DNA of 11,991 nt from NCBI GenBank assembly GCA_900772845.1, contig CAAGSD010000113.1:1-11991 (forward strand), given 5' to 3'. Positions 1-5,610 of the stretch are shown piece by piece. The position numbers and the translations under genes are program-made. Each line of letters begins with the position of its first letter. Within the stretch, counting starts at the first letter, position 1. Origin of the DNA: Lachnospiraceae bacterium (GTDB taxonomy: Bacteria; Bacillota; Clostridia; Lachnospirales; Lachnospiraceae). The notes beneath the pieces are model-generated. The model had not been told where the DNA came from and searched no databases. It saw only the letters and a list, made by a program, of their open reading frames with translations.

Positions 1-137
1 ACGCCCCGCTTTCAGAACGCCAACGGGGCTTATCTAAGACATTTTAAGATTTACGCCCCGCTTTCAGAACGCCATCGGGGCTTAGCTGAGACATTTTAAG
101 ATTTACGCCCCGCTTTCAGAACGCCATCGGGGCTTAG
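1..137. repeat. 52-bp tandem repeat with GCCCCG/CGGGGC hairpins
   Basis: Two full 52-bp units (1-52, 53-104) and a partial third (105-137) are almost identical. They differ at the A/T before CGGGG and at a few bases of the linker. Each unit carries a 6-bp perfect stem, GCCCCG with CGGGGC (3-8/24-29, 55-60/76-81, 107-112/128-133), around a 15-nt loop, then an AT-rich linker. The array begins at the window edge, so more units may lie to the left. The linkers are as conserved as the stems, which argues against CRISPR spacers. On the minus strand it lies directly downstream of the hydrolase gene and its terminator. It could be a REP-like palindromic repeat or a multiplied terminator. Function is not known. 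Confidence 0.85.
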
Positions 138-154
138 TACAAAGAAATTATAAA

Positions 155-189
155 TTAAGCCCCAGTACTCAAGATTTAGCGGGGCTTAA
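155..189. other. Fourth GCCCC-type stem-loop
   Basis: A perfect 9-bp stem, TTAAGCCCC (155-163) with GGGGCTTAA (181-189), encloses a 17-nt loop. The core matches the neighbouring 52-bp units, but the loop and flanks differ, so it is a diverged member of the same hairpin series. It is flanked by AT-rich DNA and could act as a weak terminator in either direction. Confidence 0.7.
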
Positions 190-202
190 CAAACACAATT
201 TC

Positions 203-237
203 AAAAAAATGCCCCGGAACCTGCAAAGTCCCGGGGC
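203..237 (-). terminator. Rho-independent terminator after the hydrolase gene
   Basis: Read on the minus strand, GCCCCGG (rc of 231-237) and CCGGGGC (rc of 211-217) form a GC-rich stem. It can be extended by an inner GT/AC pair beyond one mismatch, and is followed at once by a run of seven T (rc of 203-209). This is a classic intrinsic terminator and the first strong one downstream of the minus-strand hydrolase. It is also the innermost member of the GCCCC hairpin series. An unpaired GCCCC arm sits at about 263-267. Confidence 0.8.
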
Positions 238-345
238 GTAACAGGCAAAAATCAAAGAATACGCCCCAAAGTTGAATTTCACTCCGACCAGTTCATTTTT
301 TTCTCAGTGATTCCCAATTTCAGCATGCTTATGAGCTCCGCTTAA

Positions 346-1179
346 TCATCCAGGCACTCCTTTCCCATCTACCTCGCTGATAAAATTTTCTATCAGTCTG
401 TTGATTTCATCCGGTTGGTCGGTATTGGAATTATGACCAGCATTCTTTATCCATTTAAGCGGCAAACCTTCTCTCTGATGCCATCTTTTATTGTAGATTT
501 TGGCTGAGCCCGCTTTATCCTTTTCGCCACAGATAAGAAGGGCCGGACAACTGATACGATATGGCAGATCTGCTTTGATCGCCTCAGCAAGCATTCTGTA
601 ACCAAAACCGGCGAGCCTTGCATATTCTTTAGGATCTGAATCATAGGACATCATCATCTTTTGCATAAGATTCTGACCATAATCCGTCTCTGCGCTCCCT
701 CTTGACCCCGCCCTAAGAAGCACTTTCCATGGATATATCTTATATAATGGCTCTGCTCTTTCAAGAAGCCATATTTCCACTGCGGTCATATAAGACTTTT
801 GAAGCGGTGCAGAATCAATGGAGATAAAGCCTTTTATCTTATCCGGATATAATTCCATATACATTTGAGCCAGATATCCACCCATAGACTGACCGATAAT
901 GATGGGATTATAAATTTCTTCTTTTGCTAAGATTTTATCAAGCCATTCTGCCATGTCAGACAGACTGTAATGATTCGTAAATGGTCTGGATAATGCATGT
1001 GATGGTGCATCCCATACAAACACATTCTGTTTCTTCTCAAAATATTCTGTCTGCTTCTCGAAAAGCCTGTGATCTGCTGTAAGTCCCGGCAAAAACACTA
1101 ACGTAATTTTCTGCTTGTCTATTATATTTACAAAATAATGGATGCAGCCACAGGGTGTCTTATAACTGTTTTCTGTCAT
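346..1179 (-). CDS. Alpha/beta-hydrolase fold protein
   Basis: A 277-aa cytoplasmic alpha/beta hydrolase with no signal peptide. The catalytic triad is visible: nucleophile S98 in the elbow G-Q-S-M-G-G, acid D221 in G-E-K-D-K-A-G, and H249 in N-A-G-H-N. The oxyanion-hole segment is L-P-G-L at 30-33. A cap region lies between about 125 and 200. Length and architecture fit small esterase/lipase, haloperoxidase-like or MenH-like members; the substrate cannot be told from sequence. The ATG has a GAAAGGGG ribosome site about 7 bases upstream, and a ten-codon reading frame with a better ribosome site ends 14 bp upstream. The gene is followed by a strong terminator at 203-237. The family call is firm, the exact function open. 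Confidence 0.9.
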   Translation of the reverse strand: MTENSYKTPCGCIHYFVNIIDKQKITLVFLPGLTADHRLFEKQTEYFEKKQNVFVWDAPSHALSRPFTNHYSLSDMAEWLDKILAKEEIYNPIIIGQSMGGYLAQMYMELYPDKIKGFISIDSAPLQKSYMTAVEIWLLERAEPLYKIYPWKVLLRAGSRGSAETDYGQNLMQKMMMSYDSDPKEYARLAGFGYRMLAEAIKADLPYRISCPALLICGEKDKAGSAKIYNKRWHQREGLPLKWIKNAGHNSNTDQPDEINRLIENFISEVDGKGVPG

Positions 1180-1193
1180 TTTCCGTCCCCTTT

Positions 1194-1226
1194 CTATAAA
1201 CTATTTCCCAATGATTTATCATTCAT
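1194..1226 (-). CDS. Possible 10-codon leader peptide
   Basis: A tiny minus-strand frame (M-N-D-K-S-L-G-N-S-L-stop) is preceded by a strong ribosome site, GGAGG, six bases from its ATG. It ends 14 bp before the hydrolase ATG and is not in frame with it. The ribosome site is closer to consensus than that of the hydrolase itself, so ribosomes finishing here could couple to the downstream start. Alternatively it is the remnant start of a lost gene. There is no obvious attenuator hairpin and no codon bias pointing to one amino acid. Confidence 0.35.
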   Translation of the reverse strand: MNDKSLGNSL

Positions 1227-1315
1227 ACGCCACCTCCATTGACCGATTAGCGGAAGACCTCATTGGATATTTTATTGACCTGCCTTGCTTTTCAATATAT
1301 TCTTCTGAATATGTT

Positions 1316-1441
1316 CTATTTTAGTACATAATACACAGCTAAGTATGCTAATACTGTTCCTAAAAATGGAAATACTGTTCCTGGGAATCCTTTAAAGTTG
1401 TCTCTTATCGAAAGCTTCTTTATAACAACGGACTGTATGAT
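1316..1441 (-). pseudogene. Out-of-frame C-terminal tail of the membrane protein
   Basis: Reading the minus strand one base out of phase with the upstream membrane-protein frame gives 41 codons (1441 down to a TAG at 1316-1318) that look coding. A basic stretch with K-K-L-S-I-R-D-N precedes a clear membrane segment, F-P-G-T-V-F-P-F-L-G-T-V-L-A-Y-L-A-V. If one T at 1442 is skipped, this joins directly after the G-F-G-D of the upstream frame and gives a 192-residue protein ending in a last transmembrane helix. I read this as the severed C-terminus of the gene at 1392-1895, broken by a one-base insertion or a sequencing error. Confidence 0.55.
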
Positions 1442-1895
1442 AATCCCCAAAACCACAGGTTGGAATCAGCACATCATTCTTTTCTATTCCATATACAAAC
1501 AGCCTTGCTGCTACACTTTTATTTGCTATAACCTTTGCATTCACTGTCCGCTTACCTATCCGGGTAAAGCTGACAATATCCATTACAGTAACCATTGCCG
1601 CAATTGAAATTGTACTTTCCAGTTCCAATTGTTTTCCAAACCAGCTTCCAAGAAACAAAACAGACCATACGCCGATCATTCCATTTATAAACAATCGCTC
1701 TCTTTTATATTTTATGAAGAACAAACTGAACAAAATATATACAACACCAACTATGCCAAATACAAACAGAATTACATCTGTAAAATAAATATTAATTATC
1801 ACTGCACAAAAACCATATATAACTATATATAATATCTGCCAAAATATTGCCTTTTTTATGATGTCTTTATTCATAATCCTCACTAAACTATTCAT
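1392..1895 (-). CDS. Polytopic membrane protein, possible GxGD-type aspartyl protease, probably frameshifted
   Basis: A 167-aa frame with four predicted membrane segments (about 17-38, 40-61, 69-86, 94-112). The fourth ends in V-M-D-I-V-S-F, placing D106 in or at the membrane, and a second acidic motif C-G-F-G-D lies at 147-151. A membrane Asp plus GxGD is the signature of intramembrane aspartyl proteases (presenilin/SPP A22, prepilin peptidase A24). The frame ends only 16 residues later with a hydrophilic, non-family-like tail. The expected last membrane helix is present in the next frame (1316-1441), so the gene is probably frameshifted. The start is uncertain: Met1 at 1895 has little ribosome site, while Met8 at 1874 has GAGG three bases upstream. 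The family assignment is inference from two short motifs. Confidence 0.6.
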   Translation of the reverse strand: MNSLVRIMNKDIIKKAIFWQILYIVIYGFCAVIINIYFTDVILFVFGIVGVVYILFSLFFIKYKRERLFINGMIGVWSVLFLGSWFGKQLELESTISIAAMVTVMDIVSFTRIGKRTVNAKVIANKSVAARLFVYGIEKNDVLIPTCGFGDYHTVRCYKEAFDKRQL

Positions 1896-1928
1896 ATCAC
1901 AATATTCAAACCGAAAACTGTGCTATAA

Positions 1929-1937
1929 ATTATACCA
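1929..1937 (-). promoter_or_regulatory. Extended -10 promoter for the membrane-protein gene
   Basis: On the minus strand TGG-TATAAT (rc of 1929-1937) is a perfect -10 with the TGN extension, lying in the 61-bp gap after the kinase-like gene. No good -35 is seen at 16-18 bp. The predicted start near 1922 leaves a short leader before either candidate ATG (1895 or 1874). Confidence 0.45.
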
Positions 1938-1956
1938 ACCAAAAACCATACTTGTA

Positions 1957-2493
1957 TCATGAATGCTCTTTCACATACTGTAAAAATTCCGGTGTCTTTG
2001 ACCAGTATTTTACACCCCAGTTTTCAAAATTCCATTCTTCCATGTAATCATTGCACTCAAAATCCACATAATATATTTCTTCGTTATGTACAACAAAATT
2101 CGTTGGAAAATAATCAATATTTGTATTGGCAGCATATAGCAGCGCACACATTTTACGCAATTGCTCGATATAGTCAGTTTTCATCTTGTCTTCTAAAACC
2201 AACTGATAGATCGTGTCACCGTCAATAAACTCCTTCAAGATGCGTTCATTTTCCACATCTGTTTCAAGCATGGCAGGCATTTTTATTCCGATTTCTTTTA
2301 ATTTCCTGTAATCCCTGATTTCTGCCTCAAGCTTGTTTCCGAACTGATAATAATCACAAGGTTCATGATGTATCTGCTTCAAAACATACCTGTTATTTCC
2401 AGACTCTGCCAAGTAAGAATATCCACCTTTCCCCTTTCCCAGCAATTTAATTATTGTATAGCTTTTCCTATTTACGGTCATTTCTTTATTCAT
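1957..2493 (-). CDS. Minimal protein-kinase-fold protein (Bud32/RIO-like size)
   Basis: A 178-aa soluble protein with the core of the kinase fold. It has a glycine-rich loop G-K-G-K-G-G at 19-24, an ATP-binding lysine K39 in V-L-K, an acidic helix near E56-E58, a catalytic-loop equivalent N-I-D-Y-F-P-T-N at 125-132 (D127, N132) and a metal-binding D144 in Y-V-D-F-E. The usual His of HxD is replaced by Asn, and the large C-lobe of a full Ser/Thr kinase is missing. It therefore resembles small atypical kinases (Bud32, RIO, ABC1 or aminoglycoside-phosphotransferase relatives). The ATG at 2493 has an AGAGGAG ribosome site seven bases upstream. A MITE-like element sits 60 bp upstream and may supply its -35 box. 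The substrate is unknown. Confidence 0.75.
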   Translation of the reverse strand: MNKEMTVNRKSYTIIKLLGKGKGGYSYLAESGNNRYVLKQIHHEPCDYYQFGNKLEAEIRDYRKLKEIGIKMPAMLETDVENERILKEFIDGDTIYQLVLEDKMKTDYIEQLRKMCALLYAANTNIDYFPTNFVVHNEEIYYVDFECNDYMEEWNFENWGVKYWSKTPEFLQYVKEHS

Positions 2494-2537
2494 GTGTTTT
2501 CTCCTCTGTTCTGCACCGCATTGATTACGGATTTTTA

Positions 2538-2566
2538 ATATTATGATTCAATGATGTCGGGGTCAA
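2538..2566 (-). promoter_or_regulatory. Candidate promoter reading out of the MITE-like element
   Basis: On the minus strand TTGACC (rc of 2561-2566), inside the inverted end of the element, is followed 17 bases later by TAATAT (rc of 2538-2543) in the flanking DNA. The -35 matches 5/6 and the -10 4/6 of consensus. It would read into the kinase-like gene at 2493. The weak -10 keeps confidence low. Confidence 0.35.
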
Positions 2567-2753
2567 AAGCCCCCGACTTTGATACCTACGGATTGCTTCG
2601 TGCTACGCACTATCACAATCCTACCCAATATTCGCATATCGTGGGATTATCATCCCACTTTTATGCTCATATCGGGGCGGGTCCCAAGGTCTTTCACCCA
2701 CTTATGAGCTAGCTCATGTGGGCTTAGACCTTTTGACCCTGGTATCATTCAAT
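2546..2753. mobile_element. MITE-like element, 194 bp, with target duplication
   Basis: The element (2553-2746) starts GATGTCGGGGTCAAAAG and ends with the complement of GATACCAGGGTCAAAAG: 17-bp inverted ends with three mismatches. The sequence ATTCAAT occurs directly on both sides (2546-2552 and 2747-2753), a likely 7-bp target-site duplication. It has no coding capacity. The inside is strongly structured. There is GTCGGGG/CCCCGAC near the left end, then GGATTG/CAATCC enclosing GTGC/GCAC, then GTGGGAT/ATCCCAC. Last is a nested hairpin of GGGTC..AAGGTCT with AGACCTT..GACCC around CCCAC/GTGGG and the 14-bp palindrome ATGAGCTAGCTCAT. It accounts for most of the 380-bp gap between the aldolase and kinase-like genes. 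The parent transposase cannot be told. Confidence 0.7.
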
Positions 2754-2823
2754 ATTACAATAGAAATATAGTTTTAACAAAGCTTAAATGCGTAACCCCA
2801 CAAAATTTTTAGTAATAGCAATT

Positions 2824-2861
2824 ATAAAAAAATTCCGCAAACCTTTCCCGGCTTGCGGAAT
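2824..2861 (-). terminator. Rho-independent terminator of the aldolase gene
   Basis: On the minus strand ATTCCGCAA (rc of 2853-2861) pairs perfectly with TTGCGGAAT (rc of 2832-2840). The 12-nt loop includes a possible GG/CC extension. The stem is followed by seven T (rc of about 2825-2831). It lies 13 bp past the aldolase stop. Confidence 0.88.
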
Positions 2862-2873
2862 CTTCCAAGCATA

Positions 2874-3917
2874 TTATAAATTCTCCACACACCAGATCAG
2901 TGCATCCACATTTTCTTCCTTCGTGGCCCAGCCGGTACAGAATCGCACGCAGCTGTGTGCGGCATCAATCCGCTGGTCATAGCTGTACTCGAACTGCTCC
3001 GCAATTTTTTCAAGATGAGCATCCGGTACAATGACGAAGATCTGGTTCGTCCGGTTGGGTGCCAGATAGTTGTAGCCCTTCGCCGTAAATGCCTCCCGCA
3101 GCTTCTCCGCCATGGCAATGGCATGGGCAGAGATCTCCTGATAGAGACCCTCTGTGAAAAGCGCATCAAACTGCAGTCCCAGCAGTCTTCCCTTGGCAAG
3201 CATGCCGCCGTTCTGCTTGATCAGATATCGAAAATCCTGTGCAAGCTCCGGGTTTTTGATCACTACTGCTTCTCCGAACAATGCGCCGACCTTGGTTCCA
3301 CCGATGTAAAAGACATCACAAAGCGCCGCAATATCCGGCAATGTCAGATCGTTGTCCGGCGCTGCCAGTCCGTAGCCCAGCCTTGCGCCATCTAAGAACA
3401 GATACAGTCCGTATTTGTGACAGGTCTCGGACAGAGCAGTCAGTTCCGCTTTGCTGTATATGGTTCCAACCTCTGTGGGATTGGAAATGTACACCATTTT
3501 CGGCTGTACCATGTGTTCAAAGCTGTCGTTGTGGATATGGTCTTCGTAAGCCTCTGCTACCTGTGCTGCCGTGATCTTACCATCGGGGCTTTCTAGTCCC
3601 AGTACCTTATGTCCGCAGGCTTCCACCGCACCGGTCTCATGGACATTGATATGTCCCGTGACTGCGCAGAGCACGCCCTGGTGCTTGCGAAGTGCTGCAT
3701 TGATCACTGTGACATTGGTCTGGGTTCCGCCTACCAGGAAATGTACTGCCAGACTGTCATCCCCACAGGCCTTACGGATCTTCTTGCGCGCCTCTTCACA
3801 GTATTTGTCCTCACTGTAGCCCGGTGTCTGTTCCATGTTGGTCTGCACCAGACGCTCCAGCACCTTCGGATGCGCTCCCTCATTATAGTCACACTGGAAT
3901 AAAATCTTATCGCTCAT
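2874..3917 (-). CDS. ltaE: Low-specificity L-threonine aldolase (PLP enzyme)
   Basis: A fold-type I PLP enzyme that cleaves L-threonine or L-allo-threonine to glycine and acetaldehyde in the cytoplasm, supplying glycine. Visible family features, numbered from the ATG at 3917, are G-G-T-Q-T-N at 63-68 (phosphate-binding region), H93 in V-H-E-T-G (stacks on the cofactor), D176 and R179 in F-L-D-G-A-R-L, and the Schiff-base lysine K209 in I-G-G-T-K. The length of 347 aa is normal. The frame extends upstream to a TTG at 3956, but the first 13 residues are not family-like. The ATG at 3917 has a GGCGGTG site 11 bases upstream, so I choose it with some doubt. No strong terminator separates it from pepD upstream, so read-through is possible. 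Confidence 0.9.
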   Translation of the reverse strand: MSDKILFQCDYNEGAHPKVLERLVQTNMEQTPGYSEDKYCEEARKKIRKACGDDSLAVHFLVGGTQTNVTVINAALRKHQGVLCAVTGHINVHETGAVEACGHKVLGLESPDGKITAAQVAEAYEDHIHNDSFEHMVQPKMVYISNPTEVGTIYSKAELTALSETCHKYGLYLFLDGARLGYGLAAPDNDLTLPDIAALCDVFYIGGTKVGALFGEAVVIKNPELAQDFRYLIKQNGGMLAKGRLLGLQFDALFTEGLYQEISAHAIAMAEKLREAFTAKGYNYLAPNRTNQIFVIVPDAHLEKIAEQFEYSYDQRIDAAHSCVRFCTGWATKEENVDALIWCVENL

Positions 3918-3961
3918 TTTTTTATTGACACCGCCGTGACAGTGTATTTCCTCCAACGTTA

Positions 3962-3990
3962 TTTATATTTTAGCTTTTTCTATTTGCTAA
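3962..3990 (-). promoter_or_regulatory. Weak candidate promoter for the aldolase gene
   Basis: Minus-strand TTAGCA (rc of 3985-3990) and TATAAA (rc of 3962-3967) are spaced by 17 bases in the 139-bp gap after pepD, matching 4/6 and 5/6 of consensus. The start point would fall near 3955, giving a leader of about 38 bases. Co-transcription with pepD is an alternative. Confidence 0.3.
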
Positions 3991-4056
3991 CTCTTTACAT
4001 TTTTCGATCGTTTCTATCTTATTAGATTCAATGGATTTCCTGTTACTCAAATTCAG

Positions 4057-5511
4057 TCAGTCCTTCGTCTCCAGAACCTTTACCAGATATTCCCACACTC
4101 TCTTCGTGGAAGATATGCTTAAGGTCTCCTCGGTCGTATGAATGTCCTTCATATCCGGTCCCATGGATACACAGTCAAGGTCTGAGATCTTGCTGCCTAA
4201 CAGTCCGCACTCCAGTCCTGCATGGATCGCCTCCACCTTGGGCTCGGTGCCGTACATTTCCGCATACAGCTTCACCATTTTTTCCCGCAGCGGAGAATGC
4301 ACACGATATTTCCAGCCGGGATAATCTCCGGTCACCACGTAATCGCCGCCTGTCAGTTCCACCAGTGCCGCCAGTTTTGCGATCAGGTGATCCTTCTCAC
4401 TTTCCACGCTGCTTCTGACAGAATACTCTGCCCGTAAAACTTCCGCATCCGCTTTCAGGATACCCAGATTCAGGGAAGTCTGTACCAGCCCCGGCATATC
4501 TGCGCTCATCGCCTGTACGCCGTTGGGAGTCGCCTGCAAAAAGGCTGCCACACGCTTTGTAGCTTCCGGAGTGGCACAGGTGATTGTCTCTGCAGTGTCT
4601 GCTAACCTTTTTGCGGTTACCTTTACGTCCGGATCCTTGGTGGCAAGCTCGTCCCCCAGTTCTGCTGCCAAAGCTGCTACCTGCTGCTCTAAGCTTTCCG
4701 TATCTTGTTCCTCTACTACGACTACTGCTTTCGTCTGTCTGGGGATGGCATTATCTGCCAGTCCTCCGTCCGCAGATACCAGTCCTACAGGCATTTTCTC
4801 AGACAGCTTCCATAGAAGTCTTCCCAGGATACAATTGGAATTGCCTCTTTCCTTGTGGATCTCTCCGCCGGAATGTCCACCTAAGAGACCGGAGACTTCC
4901 AGCTCATAACGTACACCCGTAAGCTCCTGTTTTTTCATCGGGAAACGGCAGTTCACTCTGGCACCGCCGGCACAGCTGGTCAGGAAAATGCCTTCATCCT
5001 CGGAATCCAGATTGATCATGCGATGTCCCTGTAGCATAGACAGGTCGATCTCTCTGGCACCGTCCATACCGACTTCCTCATCCACTGTAATGATCACTTC
5101 CAGACGGGGATGCCTGATGTCCTCGGAATCCAATAATGCCAGTGCATAAGCCACAGCGATACCATCATCGCCGCCGAGACTGGTATTCTCCGCATAGATG
5201 TTGTCTCCGCAGGTCCCTACCTTCAGTCCTTCCGTCTTCATATCCATGGTGCACTCCGGTGTCTGCACCGCTACCATGTCCATATGTCCCTGCAGGATTA
5301 CCACCGGTTCATTCTCGTATCCGGGAGTAGCCTCCTTGACCATAATGACATTTTTCATAGCATCCTGTATATAGAAAAGCTTATGTGCTTTCGCAAAGTC
5401 CACCAGGAAATTGCTGATCTGCTCCACATTGCCGGAGCCATGAGGGATCTTCGTGATCTCTTCAAAATAGTAAAAGACTTTCTTCGGTTCTAAATTCGAT
5501 AAAACACCCAT
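4057..5511 (-). CDS. pepD: Cytosolic dipeptidase PepD (aminoacyl-histidine dipeptidase, M20 family)
   Basis: A zinc metallopeptidase that splits dipeptides, classically Xaa-His/carnosine-like, with relaxed specificity. Numbered from the ATG at 5511, the ligand set expected for PepD is complete: H76 in Q-G-H-M-D-M with catalytic D78, bridging D115 in G-G-D-D-G, general base E145 with ligand E146 in V-D-E-E-V-G, D169 in N-L-D-S-E, and H458 in D-I-H-T-T. The spacing matches characterised PepD. The 484-aa length and the lid domain between the two catalytic halves (about 190-390) are normal. An ATG two codons upstream (5517) is only two bases from the GAGG ribosome site, whereas the 5511 ATG is eight bases away and is preferred. 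It has its own near-consensus promoter. Confidence 0.95.
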   Translation of the reverse strand: MGVLSNLEPKKVFYYFEEITKIPHGSGNVEQISNFLVDFAKAHKLFYIQDAMKNVIMVKEATPGYENEPVVILQGHMDMVAVQTPECTMDMKTEGLKVGTCGDNIYAENTSLGGDDGIAVAYALALLDSEDIRHPRLEVIITVDEEVGMDGAREIDLSMLQGHRMINLDSEDEGIFLTSCAGGARVNCRFPMKKQELTGVRYELEVSGLLGGHSGGEIHKERGNSNCILGRLLWKLSEKMPVGLVSADGGLADNAIPRQTKAVVVVEEQDTESLEQQVAALAAELGDELATKDPDVKVTAKRLADTAETITCATPEATKRVAAFLQATPNGVQAMSADMPGLVQTSLNLGILKADAEVLRAEYSVRSSVESEKDHLIAKLAALVELTGGDYVVTGDYPGWKYRVHSPLREKMVKLYAEMYGTEPKVEAIHAGLECGLLGSKISDLDCVSMGPDMKDIHTTEETLSISSTKRVWEYLVKVLETKD

Positions 5512-5559
5512 TTTCATTTCCTCATTTCTGCGCTTTTATGGAAAACAAAACGCACTTTC

Positions 5560-5588
5560 AGTATAAGTATTTGCTATTTTTCTGTCAA
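5560..5588 (-). promoter_or_regulatory. Sigma-A promoter of pepD
   Basis: On the minus strand a perfect TTGACA (rc of 5583-5588) is followed after exactly 17 bases by TATACT (rc of 5560-5565). It lies between the AlbA_2 gene stop and pepD, with a leader of about 40 bases. pepD is thus transcribed independently of the upstream accessory operon. Confidence 0.8.
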
Positions 5589-5610
5589 GGAAACCTACAT
5601 GCTTCTAGCA

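Noticed and set aside
1..134. CRISPR array
   Set aside because: The linkers between the repeated hairpins are as conserved as the repeats themselves, the period is 52 bp throughout, and no cas gene is present.
2788..2982. 64-codon plus-strand reading frame
   Set aside because: It covers the aldolase terminator and runs antisense into the aldolase 3' end; no ribosome site.
3917..3956. TTG at 3956 as the aldolase start
   Set aside because: It would add 13 residues unlike the family, the GGAGG there lies after the TTG and not before it, and a weak promoter start point falls at about the same place.
4523..4922. Long plus-strand frames opposite pepD
   Set aside because: They are antisense shadows of a GC-rich conserved gene, rich in Ser/Pro/Leu, without ribosome sites or family features.
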